This document shows, one piece after another, positions 46,201-56,475 of a DNA stretch of 64,000 bases; the stretch's first letter is position 1, and every line of letters begins with the position of its first letter. This stretch comes from Anthonomus grandis grandis (Eukaryota; Arthropoda; Insecta; Coleoptera; Curculionidae): NCBI RefSeq assembly GCF_022605725.1, contig NC_065546.1:23308227-23372226 (forward strand). The letters are read 5' to 3'. Both the position numbers and the translations under genes were made by a program. The notes beneath the pieces are model-generated. The model did not search any database and had not been told where the DNA came from. It saw only the letters and a program-made list of their open reading frames with translations.

Positions 46201-46574
46201 AACTCCCAAAGGATTTGAATAAAACTTTTTTACGCAATTAGCAATAAATATTTAAATCGATTTTACATGGTTGCAAATCTCTACAAACGAAAGTTTTTTG
46301 GTAAAAAATTATTGAAATGTTAGATGTAGAAAAATATAAACGACTATGACTTCCAAAACTCCCAAAGGATTCGAATGAAACTTTTTTATACATTTAATAA
46401 TAAATATCTAAATCGATTTGACATGGTTGCAAACCTCTACAAACGAAAGTTTTTTGGCAAAAAATTATTAAAGTGTTAGATGTAGAAAAATATAAACGAC
46501 TATAACTTCCAAAACTCCCAAAGGATTCGAATGAAACTTTTTTATACATTTAATAATAAATATCTAAATCGATC
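40299..46574 (+). repeat. Left arm: terminal domain plus ~39 x 156 bp tandem repeats
   Basis: After ~260 bp of unique terminal sequence, units recur every 156 bp (CCCAAAGGAT at 40751, 40907, 41063, 41219 and onward; a few units are about 158 bp owing to an A-run variant). Each unit has the short open frame 'MKLFYTTNNKYLKRFYMVAN' and onward, 34 codons from ATG to TAG. A rare unit variant with TTCAACAAACACAAGTTC occurs at 41582 and again 2,027 bp later (13 units), so blocks of units were duplicated. Confidence 0.9.
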
Positions 46575-47847
46575 ATTATTTTATCAACATTTCAAAAAAA
46601 ATTTTATACTTAATATGCCCAAAAATGTTAAAAATATTAATAACAAATTTTTTCACCCAGAGATTGCTACACTTGTTTTAAAAAGATACTTACCCTACTT
46701 ACCCATGTGGTCCAATATTATCTCTGAAGACACAGATTTAAAGAAGTATAGTAATGCACCTGTCGAAGGACATTTCAAACAATTAAAGCATAATACATTG
46801 CCAGGAAAACGGCTAAAATGTAGTAGATTTTTACGTATTACAAGGGAAGTGACCTTAGGTTTGCATAAACAAATTATATTTGACATTGAAAAAGTTCGCT
46901 GTACTGGAAAAATTAAAAAAAATAAACAAGATCCAAATTTAGGCATGTTGCAGCAGGAAAAGTGGGGAAAAAAACAAAAATTAAGAGATCCAATTTATTT
47001 CGGACCAAATAATCATTTTCTCAAAAATATCACGTTATGAAGTGGAACCTATCCTAATGGCTTAATTAAAGATATAAATTACTATAAAAAAAATTCAACA
47101 CTAAAAAAATACGTGGTGGGATTCTATACGGGGGCGAAACCATTCAAATATTTAGAAAATACAGATTTTCAAACTTTAGATGATAGAAAATGGCTTTCAA
47201 ATTTTTTGATTGAGATAGTTTTGTTTCTATATAGTAAAACGTCAATAGTAACTTATATTAGTTCTTTTGAAGGTTGCAGCTTATTTAATGAAAATTGCAC
47301 ACCGGATTTAAATTTATCTGCACCTAACTCATATTTATATGCATATTTGCAAAATAACTGCCATTGGTGTTTGGTTTTTATAAATTTTAAAAAACGAGAG
47401 TTTTCTTTTTTAAATCCTTTCGGTAGTTCAGCATCTGAAACAAATGATTATTTTTTAAAATTCTCTAAACAGTATTCTTTAAACAAATCCAAATGGAAGA
47501 TAAAAGTTTACGAGCACCCGAAGCAAAGGGACAGTTTTAATTGTGGGGTATTTATTTTGCTTTGGGCTGAGAAATTATTTAAGGGGAAAGACGATAATTT
47601 ATTTGTGTGTTCCGAGCCAGAGGATTAGCGCTATGCTTTGAAATCATTTTTGTTGGAAAATTCTGATATGTCTCAAAGATGTGTTATTTGCGGAGAGACT
47701 CAATTATTAATAACTGCTAATTGGATTGAATGTGATGTTTGTAAGCGATGGTACATGACTCAATGCCTCGGAGAGGAATACATCGAAAATGATTTCGAAG
47801 CTATAACTTACAATTGTCCTCTTTGTACCGAATTTATGAATATATAA
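46531..47847 (+). pseudogene. Ulp1/C48-like cysteine protease with PHD-like finger, Foldback loop gene
   Basis: One frame of 439 codons with two in-frame stops, TGA at 47038 and TAG at 47626, and no frameshift. The ATG and first ~14 codons (MKLFYTFNNKYLNR) are arm-repeat sequence. Residues ~30-170 include 'YLPYLPMWSNI' and 'SNAPVEGHFKQLKH', like the tail of some transposases. Residues ~195-365 are an Ulp1-type protease: H278 (CHW), N295 (LNPFG) in the usual Asp position, Q332 and C338 (SFNCGVF). The His-to-Asn (17) and Gln-to-Cys (6) spacings equal those of yeast Ulp1. Residues ~383-435 are a PHD-like finger: CVIC, CDVC, RWYMTQC (Met for the usual His), CPLC. Such proteases cleave SUMO or similar conjugates in the nucleus. 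Either a decayed gene or one needing readthrough. Confidence 0.75.
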
Positions 47848-49119
47848 ATAATCATATACCTATGTTTGTTTCAAAAGTTTCAAATAAATAAGATTTTTAA
47901 ATTTATTTTTAGATTGTAAAATTATGTATAATCTTTGTCTCGCAAATTCTTTTATTATCCTTTTAAAATCTTTCTATTGTCATTAAATTCTACCTAAAAA
48001 ATACATTATTTATCTTATCAAGTAACTGACCCACTTTCCTGCAGTCTTATTGTCTAGATAGTAAGAACCATCGATACATAAACTCTTAGGTTTTTACCGA
48101 ATTCAATACAATATTCATACAGATATTTTTATTACGCTATATTACTCTTTTCTTGGCTTGGGATAGGCAAGGGTTAAGGGGAGGAAGGAGCCCTTTTGCG
48201 GTTTTTTAATCATAATAAAGTACAAAGGCTGCTCACGATTATCTTTAAGTTCTAAATTATACCTTTAAATTATTGAGTCTATCAATAATAAGCATCAACT
48301 TGTTAGGAAAACCTTTTATTTCTTGGATTGGGATTGGCAAGGGTGAAGGGGAGGAAGGAGCCCTTTTGCGTAGGGAAATCAGGGAGAAAAATATCATACC
48401 GGCACCTGTCAGATATTGTAGCGAGTATTCGGGCAGATGCGGTCGGGAAAGAACACGGAGGGGTTTAGTGGGTAGTGGCTTCACCGAGCCCCACACTGTC
48501 CTGGAGTGCCTTGTGCGTCCCAGTTCGTGCGTAAATGCATTCCCCGTCGTGTAATAAAACAAAATTGAAAAGAAAATTACACCAAAGTGCGCAAAGAATT
48601 TTATTGCTGGGCAGTTCAGTGGGTAAAAACTTAACTGCTTCTAACAACATATACAAATTCCTGGATGAATTTCCAAAAGGATCTTAACTGAGACCACACA
48701 CTACTACAAACGGGGCCTATGTAAGTTTTCCTTAAATACAATTAATGAAACCTCCTCAGGTATACTTTCTAGGCATCTTGGTAACAATCCAGCCAGTGGT
48801 TTTAACGTAATTTTTGATTGGACCTTTATGGAGAATATTGACTGTTGTCTCCTGAAAGAGAGCGATTACCTAAAGGGAAGACCCGGACTCCTTTTGTAGC
48901 ACCTGACTGTAGTATCGACGACTTAGAGCTACTAGCCCCGATGGTTTAATTCCATACTACTATTTGGCTGGACTTGGATCTTGTATTTCTACTCAGAAAT
49001 CACTATCTTTGTATTTGTTATATAAAATAAACAATTGGAAAATTATTATGGTCTTTTGATTAGTTAAAATAACTCAATTTAATTAGTTTAAATAGAGAGT
49101 TTTGCAACATGTCTTAAAT
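47848..49119. other. Foldback loop, non-coding part
   Basis: No convincing gene. 48146-48201 and 48317-48370 are near-identical direct repeats (GGCAAGGGTTAAGGGGAGG and GGCAAGGGTGAAGGGGAGG, both followed by AAGGAGCCCTTTTGCG). 48395-48560 is unusually GC-rich and resembles the untranslated 3' part of some retrotransposon, which I cannot name. The open frames over it on both strands are not protein-like. Confidence 0.5.
48146..48370. repeat. Pair of ~55 bp direct repeats in the Foldback loop
   Basis: Both copies end AAGGAGCCCTTTTGCG. The copies are 170 bp apart and differ at a few positions. Confidence 0.7.
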
Positions 49120-49129
49120 CTCATCACTT

Positions 49130-52100
49130 AAAATGTTTATTATTAATATTAAAAAAAGTTTTATTCAAATCCTGTGAGAGTTTTGGAAGTTATAGCCTTA
49201 AGTTTTTTTTAATACATCTAACACTTCAATAATTTTTTACCAAAAAACTTTCGTTTGTAGAGATTTGCAACCATGTAAAATCGATTTAGATATTTATTAT
49301 TAGTTGAATAAAAAAGTTTCATTCGAATCCTTTGGGAGTTTTGGAAGTTATAGCCGTTTATATTTTTTTACATCTAACACTTCAATAATTTTTTACCAAA
49401 AAACTTTCGTTTGTAGAGATTTGCAACCATGTAAAATCGATTTAAATATTTATTACTAATTGCGTAAAAAAGTTTCATTCAAATCCTTTGGGAGTTTTGG
49501 GAGTTATAGCCGTTTATATTTTTCTACATCTAACACTTCAATAATTTTTTACCAAAAAACTTTCGTTTGTAGAGATTTGCAACCATGTAAAATCGATTTA
49601 AATGTTTATTGCTAATTGCGTAAAAAAGTTTCATTCAAATCCTTTGGGAGTTTTGGAAGTTATAGCCGTTTATATTTTTTTACATCTAACACTTCAATAA
49701 TTTTTTACCAAAAAACTTTCGTTTGTAGAGATTTGCAACCATGTAAAATCGATTTAGATATTTATTATTAGTTGAATAAAAAAGTTTCATTCGAATCCTT
49801 TGGGAGTTTTGGAAGTTATAGTCGTTTATATTTTTTTACATCTAACATTTCAATAATTTTTTACTAAAAAACTTTCGTTTGTAGAGATTTGCAACCATGC
49901 AAAATCGATTTAAATGTTTATTGCTAATTGCGTAAAAAGGTTTCATTCAAATCCTTTGGGAGTTTTGGAAGTTATAGCCGTTTATATTTTTCTACATCTA
50001 ACATTTCAATAATTTTTTACTAAAAAACTTTCGTTTGTAGAGATTTGCAACCATGTAAAATCGATTTAAATGTTTATTGCTAATTGCGTAAAAAGGTTTC
50101 ATTCAAATCCTTTGGGAGTTTTGGAAGTTATAGCCGTTTATATTTTTTTACATCTAACATTTCAATAATTTTTTACTAAAAAACTTTCGTTTGTAGAGAT
50201 TTGCAACCATGCAAAATCGATTTAAATGTTTATTGCTAATTGCGTAAAAAGGTTTCATTCAAATCCTTTGGGAGTTTTGGAAGTTATAGCCGTTTATATT
50301 TTTCTACATCTAACACTTCAATAATTTTTTACCAAAAAACTTTCGTTTGTAGAGATTTGCAACCATGTAAAATCGATTTAGATATTTATTATTAGTTGTA
50401 TAAAAAAGTTTCATTCGAATCCTTTGGGAGTTTTGGAAGTTATAGTCGTTTATTTTTTTCTACATCTAACATTTCAATAATTTTTTGCCAAAAAACTTTC
50501 GTTTGTAGAGATTTGCAACCATGTAAAATCGATTTAAATATTTATTACTAATTGCGTAAAAAAGTTTCATTCAAATCCTTTGGGAGTTTTGGGAGTTATA
50601 GCCGTTTATATTTTTTTACATCTAACACTTCAATAATTTTTTACCAAAAAACTTTCGTTTGTAGAGGTTTGCAACCATGTAAAATCGATTTAAATATTTA
50701 TTACTAATTGCGTAAAAAAGTTTCAATCAAATCCTTTGGGAGTTTTGGGAGTTATAGCCGTTTATATTTTTTTACATCTAACACTTCAATAATTTTTTAC
50801 CAAAAAACTTTCGTTTGTAGAGATTTGCAACCATGTAAAATCGATTTATATATTTATTGCTAATTGCGTAAAAAAGTTTCATTCGAATCCTTTGGGAGTT
50901 TTGGGAGTTATAGCCGTTTTTATTTTTCTACATCTAACATTTCAATAATTTTTTACCAAAAAACTTTCGTTTGTAGAGATTTGCAACCATGTAAAATCGA
51001 TTTAAATGTTTATTACTAGTTGCGTAAAAAAGTTTCATTTAAATCCTTTGGGAGTTTTGGAAGTTATAGCCGTTTATATTTTTCTACATCTAACACTTCA
51101 ATAATTTTTTACCAAAAAACTTTCGTTTGTAGAGATTTGCAACCATGTAAAATCGATTTAAATATTTATTGCTAATTGCGTAAAAAAGTTTCATTCGAAT
51201 CCTTTGGGAGTTTTAGGAGTTATAGCCGTTTATATTTTTCTACATCTAACATTTCAATAATTTTTTACCAAAAAACTTTCGTTTGTAGAACTTGTGTTTG
51301 TTGAATTTAAATAATTATTACTAATTGCGTAAAAAAGTTTTATTCGAATCCTTTGGGAGTTTTGGGAGTTATAGCCGTTTATATTTTTTTACATCTAACA
51401 TTTCAATAATTTTTTACTAAAAAACTTTCGTTTGTAGAGATTTGCAACCATGCAAAATCGATTTAAATGTTTATTGCTAATTGCGTAAAAAGGTTTCATT
51501 CAAATCCTTTGGGAGTTTTGGAAGTTATAGCCGTTTATATTTTTCTACATCTAACACTTCAATAATTTTTTACCAAAAAACTTTCGTTTGTAGAGATTTG
51601 CAACCATGTAAAATCGATTTAGATATTCATTATTAGTTGAATAAAAAAGTTTCATTCGAATCCTTTGGGAGTTTTGGAAGTTATAGTCGTTTATATTTTT
51701 TTACATCTAACATTTCAATAATTTTTTACTAAAAAACTTTCGTTTGTAGAGATTTGCAACCATGCAAAATCGATTTAAATGTTTATTGCTAATTGCGTAA
51801 AAAGGTTTCATTCAAATCCTTTGGGAGTTTTGGAAGTTATAGCCGTTTATATTTTTCTACATCTAACACTTCAATAATTTTTTACCAAAAAACTTTCGTT
51901 TGTAGAGATTTGCAACCATGTAAAATCGATTTAGATATTTATTATTAGTTGTATAAAAAAGTTTCATTCGAATCCTTTGGGAGTTTTGGAAGTTATAGTC
52001 GTTTATTTTTTTCTACATCTAACATTTCAATAATTTTTTGCCAAAAAACTTTCGTTTGTAGAGATTTGCAACCATGTAAAATCGATTTAAATATTTATTA

Positions 52101-53831
52101 CTAATTGCGTAAAAAAGTTTCATTCAAATCCTTTGGGAGTTTTGGGAGTTATAGCCGTTTATATTTTTTTACATCTAACACTTCAATAATTTTTTACCAA
52201 AAAACTTTCGTTTGTAGAGGTTTGCAACCATGTAAAATCGATTTAAATATTTATTATTAGTTATATAAAAAAGTTTCATTCGAATCCTTTGGGAGTTTTG
52301 GAAGTTATAGCCGTTTATATTTTTTTACATCTAACACTTCAATAATTTTTTACCAAAAAACTTTCGTTTGTAGAGATTTGCAACCATGTAAAATCGATTT
52401 ATATATTTATTGCTAATTGCGTAAAAAAGTTTCATTCGAATCCTTTGGGAGTTTTGGGAGTTATAGCCGTTTTTATTTTTCTACATCTAACATTTCAATA
52501 ATTTTTTACCAAAAAACTTTCGTTTGTAGAGATTTGCAACCATGTAAAATCGATTTAAATGTTTATTACTAGTTGCGTAAAAAAGTTTCATTTAAATCCT
52601 TTGGGAGTTTTGGAAGTTATAGCCGTTTATATTTTTCTACATCTAACACTTCAATAATTTTTTACCAAAAAACTTTCGTTTGTAGAGATTTGCAACCATG
52701 TAAAATCGATTTAAATATTTATTGCTAATTGCGTAAAAAAGTTTCATTCGAATCCTTTGGGAGTTTTAGGAGTTATAGCCGTTTATATTTTTCTACATCT
52801 AACATTTCAATAATTTTTTACCAAAAAACTTTCGTTTGTAGAACTTGTGTTTGTTGAATTTAAATAATTATTACTAATTGCGTAAAAAAGTTTCATTCGA
52901 ATCCTTTGGGAGTTTTGGGAGTTATAGCCGTTTATATTTTTCTACATCTAACACTTCAATAATTTTTTACCAAAAAACTTTCGTTTGTAGAGGTTTGCAA
53001 CCATGTAAAATCGATTTAAATGTTTATTACTAGTTGCGTAAAAAAGTTTCATTTAAATCCTTTGGGAGTTTTGGAAGTTATAGCTTTTAAATTTTTTTTG
53101 TACATCTAAAAATTCAATAATTTTTTACCAAAAAACTTTCGTTTGTAGAGGTTTGCAACCATGTAAAATCGTTTTAAATATTTATTATTAGTTGTATAAA
53201 AAAGTTTCATTCGAATCCTTTGGGAGTTTTGGGAGTTATAGCCGTTTATATTTTTCTACATCTAACACTTCAATAATTTTTTACCAAAAAACTTTCGTTT
53301 GTAGAGGTTTGCAACCATGTAAAATCGATTTAAATGTTTATTACTAGTTGCGTAAAAAAGTTTCATTTAAATCCTTTGGGAGTTTTGGAAGTTATAGCTT
53401 TTAAATTTTTTTTGTACATCTAAAAATTCAATAATTTTTTACCAAAAAACTTTCGTTTGTAGAGGTTTGCAACCATCTAAAATCAATTTAGATATTTATT
53501 ATCTTTTATAAAAAAAAGTTTTATCCAAATCCTTTGGGAATTTTGGGAGTTAGAGCCTTTTTCATTTTTTTACCATTTGACTTTTTAATTAATTTTCACA
53601 ACAAAACCTTAGTTTGTAGAGGTTTGAGACCATCGTCAGTCGATTTAGGTATTCATTGTTAATATCTGGACAAAAAATTATTAAAATCCCTTGGGAATTT
53701 TTGGAGATACGGGCATTATATTGATTAAATAACAGGGAGCGCGGACTATAAATTGGTCGCTGGCAACCGGCATATGCTGCGTTCTCGATTTTGGTTGCTG
53801 GATATCGATCGGACGCTAGCTTCACACACAT
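49130..53831 (-). repeat. Right arm: ~29 x 156 bp tandem repeats plus terminal domain
   Basis: Mirror image of the left arm, about 1.5 kb shorter. The innermost unit (49130-49240) is the most diverged. The marker variant CTTGTGTTTGTTGAATTTAA occurs at 51291 and 52844, 1,553 bp (10 units) apart, so this arm had its own block duplication. It ends CGCTAGCTTCACACACAT at 53831. Confidence 0.9.
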
Positions 53832-53840
53832 GAGTTCCAG
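53832..53840. repeat. Target-site duplication, right (9 bp)
   Basis: GAGTTCCAG, identical to 40290-40298. Confidence 0.9.
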
Positions 53841-53858
53841 GGGTTCCTCAACTTAACT

Positions 53859-53906
53859 AAGGTCAATAACTGCCAGAAGCAATTGCCTCTAGCAGTTATT
53901 GACCTT
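53859..53906. repeat. Near-perfect 48 bp palindrome
   Basis: AAGGTCAATAACTGC and its exact complement GCAGTTATTGACCTT flank an inner AGAAGCAATTGCCTCT that is itself palindromic but for one mismatch pair. It lies 18 bp outside the right end of the Foldback element. Confidence 0.85.
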
Positions 53907-53914
53907 CCCTACAA

Positions 53915-54190
53915 ATTTTCATTAAAATTCCTTGGGAGTTTTAGGAGGTAAGAGACCTTTTAATAATCAACTACTCAATAATTTTTTTTAATAATGAACT
54001 ATTCAGTTTTTTTTTACAAACAAGCTTTTGTTTGAAGAGGTTTGGAAATATCATAAATCTATTCATATAATTCTTAATAATATAAGGATCAATTTCTATT
54101 TTATTATTTTATCCTGTGGGAGATAGAAGAGAAGTGCAGACTATAAATAGGTTGCTGGCAACCAATCAGGTGCTGCTTCAGACACAAATA
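53915..54190 (-). repeat. Diverged end of an older Foldback relative
   Basis: Resembles the right arm end in the same orientation: TCCTTGGGAGTTTTAGGAGG, then AAGCTTTTGTTTGAAGAGGT as a decayed repeat unit, then GCAGACTATAAATAGGTTGC followed by TGGCAACCAATC and TGCTGCTTC. The giant element thus seems to have landed in or beside an older relative. Confidence 0.55.
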
Positions 54191-54322
54191 TTGGTAGCAA
54201 CAAGGTAGGTACATTGTAAGCAACAGGTAAAAAACAAATAAGATGTACCCTAGTTAATCGATAGATTCAATTAATATCATCGTTAAGAAACAATAATTCT
54301 TGCTAAGGGGCTTTATACTTAC

Positions 54323-54424
54323 AATTCTATTTTTGGCAATTTGATCATAGGATAGAAAAGAAAAAATCTTCTCCAGTGCTACTTCAGGCAGCATCAAAAG
54401 TGATCCCTGCTGCTCATCACACAT
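54323..54424 (-). CDS. Fbxo28: FBXO28-like F-box protein, first coding exon
   Basis: ATG at 54424, 34 codons, then a phase-0 donor ATT|GTAAGT (54322-54317). The peptide 'LLMLPEVALEKIFSFLSYDQ' and the following IAKNRI form the start of an F-box, the ~45-residue motif that docks a substrate receptor onto SKP1 in SCF ubiquitin ligases. The 'LP.vA.E.IlSF.SYDqI' wording is closest to FBXO28 among F-box proteins I know. The rest of the F-box ('..CK.~') must be in exon 2, which I could not find to the left. If the gene is intact, its first intron contains the 13.5 kb Foldback element. Identification rests on 34 residues plus a well-placed splice site. Confidence 0.65.
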
Positions 54425-55262
54425 TTTAACGACAAATTTTTGCACAAATACCCCGAAAAGTAGTTTTTCACAATATAGTTTATAATTTGCACTTTATTTA
54501 ATCAAAAAGATTAATCATAACATTGATCATCGATCAAAACAAAGAATTTCATCTGACAAAACAAATGAAAAAAATTCTTGTGACATTTGGAAATAAACAG
54601 CTGGAACTCTTACGGACCTAGAGACTTTACCAAATTCAACCACCAACAGATGGCGCTCTTAGGGCAAGCTTTATTAAGGTCACTGGTTCGAAAAATACAA
54701 CATCTTTGGTAGGGAGGTTCCTCTTCAAATGAAGTGATCTGCAGTTTACTATAGGAGTGTCCTAATTAGAAGAAGTCTTATTAGAAATGATAAGCATTAC
54801 TAATAAGACTTCGACTCGAAATCGAATCGTTTCAAGGAAGTAAATCGGAATGACCATGGTTTCATTTTTCCAGTTATTTACAACAAACAGTTTATACAGA
54901 TCGTGTTTTCATTCGTTACTTATAGGAAACCCATAGAGAAATTAATATTAAAAGAGTGTTCGAAAGGTAGCCTAACCTGATCATCAAGTTCTAAAACTTA
55001 ACGTAAAAAATGTAGTTCGGTTAGACCGCATCGAGGGCCAACTTCTGTCATAATTGTCATTAGATTATCGATCTTCTTTCGTCCCTTCCCACCACCCACC
55101 TTCGCATCATCAATCGTCGCCATTGCTTATTCCTTTTTATTTTCGCGCTCGTTGGGTGTGTTCTTTTGTTTTTTTAATAATACTAATAATAATAATAATA
55201 ATAAATAAATTTATTTGCCAGTAATAGTACAAGTTTACAATGCATTATTGGTATACATTCAT
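54425..55262 (-). promoter_or_regulatory. Upstream region of the FBXO28-like gene
   Basis: No coding sequence. It includes AGATGGCGCT at 54649-54658, a core shared with insect CTCF-type sites; a perfect 13 bp-arm hairpin at 54772-54812 (GAAGTCTTATTAG and complement); and an (AAT)n microsatellite at 55168-55210. Regulatory function is inferred from position. Confidence 0.4.
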
Positions 55263-56360
55263 CAGGGCCGTTTCGACCCGGGGGTGCGGGGCACCCGGGC
55301 GGCAGGTCAGAGGCAGGTCAAAAAAAACTAAATAAATATTTTTTTAATAAATATTTTTAAAATTTAATAATTTGTTTCAAAAACTAATTATTATACACAT
55401 ATTATTTTAAAATATTATACATATGTAAATATTATTAATTATTAATTAATGTATTAAAGTTACTTTATAACATTCTAAATATTATTAGTAATATTTCCGA
55501 TTCAAATTTAATAGGTATACCTAGATATACGCTTCAGTCCGCTTCAGGTCGCAACGAGTTAAAAAAAATATGTCGCGACGAAGATTTTTCAGGAAAATAC
55601 TTGTCTGTGGTCAAGGCATATAAATGCGTGCAGTGCGTGCACTTGTTTCATTTTAAATTTTAAGCGTGTAACCTGTAGTCGTGTAAATCGCAACGTTATT
55701 AAAAGCTTTTATTTAATATTGTGGTAAAACAGACAGTAAAAATTAAAAAGGTAAGTAGGTATCTCTACACACGTTAATTTGATTAAATTTTTTTTTGAGC
55801 TGTCATATAAAATTTAAATATCGTTTTTATATTTTTGAAATATATAGGATGTTTGGAAAATGGGTAGCCAAACGGAAATGCTGGATGATTGAACCTACTG
55901 CCTATTTATAATGCATAATTTTTTTTTATTTTTCCTGAAATTTAAGGAGTTTTTTTTTTCCTTTTTTTAGATACCTATTACTCCTATTAGAAATCTCCCA
56001 ATTTTTTTACTCTTAAGATTTTTTAAATTTTTGTTAGCACAATTAATTTTATTTTAAAAAGTAATGTTGACTTATTTAGAGTTAAATAATATAATAACAA
56101 AAAAAAATAATTAATTTTGAACTTGAGGAAAAAATGAAAAAATGATATGCGTTATGAATAACCAATAGTCGCACTCATCCGCTAATTCCGTTTGGCTACT
56201 CACCTTTCAAATATTAGTTATTTGCTTGATAAAAAAGTAGCATTTAATCTTAATATATTTTTTTTTTAATTTGAAACGTTAAAAATATATCTCTTTATTC
56301 ATTCAGGCAAAATATAGGATAACTTGGATTTATTTTAATTTTGGATTTGTTTTATTATAG
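55263..56360 (+). mobile_element. hAT-type element, left end and leader
   Basis: Starts CAGGGCCGTTTCGACCCGGG, a hAT-like terminus, and continues GC-rich for ~60 bp before turning AT-rich. A TTTTATTATAG acceptor at 56350-56360 precedes the first coding exon. The right end is outside the window, beyond the Gypsy insertion. Confidence 0.5.
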
Positions 56361-56475
56361 ATGTCTGATAATCAATCGAAAAAAGCCTTCTGGAGCACAG
56401 TACAGAAAACAAAAGCGTGAAAAAGAATAATTAACTAAAAAGCCTTGCAGTTCACTCCAAGCATTTTTAATCTTA
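56361..56475 (+). pseudogene. hAT transposase, N-terminal exon
   Basis: After the acceptor, ATG begins 'MSDNQSKK'. Allowing for one extra A in an A-run, the next frame reads 'PSGAQYRKQKREKE', matching the 'kksGA.yRK.kreke' N-terminus of the ZMYM1-like group of hAT transposases. A LINE inserted at about 56475 separates it from the rest, which resumes near 58860. Confidence 0.55.

Larger units (their letters stand above)
40299..53831. mobile_element. Giant Foldback-type DNA element, 13.5 kb
   Basis: Both ends are the same 18 bp, ATGTGTGTGAAGCTAGCG, in inverted orientation, directly flanked by a perfect 9 bp duplication. The outer ~240 bp on each side appear identical. Inward, both arms consist of tandem copies of a 156 bp unit, about 39 on the left and 29 on the right, mirror-oriented. 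A ~2.5 kb loop carries a broken gene for an Ulp1-like protease and a PHD-like finger. Long inverted arms made of short tandem repeats with a 9 bp duplication is the architecture of Drosophila FB/NOF elements in the Mutator-like superfamily. The full transposase is not present, so this copy depends on another for movement. Near-identity of the outer arms suggests recent insertion or conversion between arms. Confidence 0.9.

Noticed and set aside
40560..46574. Regular repeats as a CRISPR array
   Set aside because: Units are contiguous 156 bp tandem copies with no variable spacers, in a eukaryotic genome.
47638..47847. PHD-like finger as a separate small gene
   Set aside because: It is in the same frame as the protease, nine bases after its stop, with no ATG-proximal signals. 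It is treated as the C-terminus of one protein.
48257..48562. Overlapping open frames on both strands in the Foldback loop
   Set aside because: Caused by the GC-rich, stop-poor block. The protein sequences show no family resemblance.
40299..53831. Inverted arms as a pure assembly artefact
   Set aside because: A perfect 9 bp duplication flanks the termini and the arms have different lengths and private variants. Arm length itself may still be misassembled.
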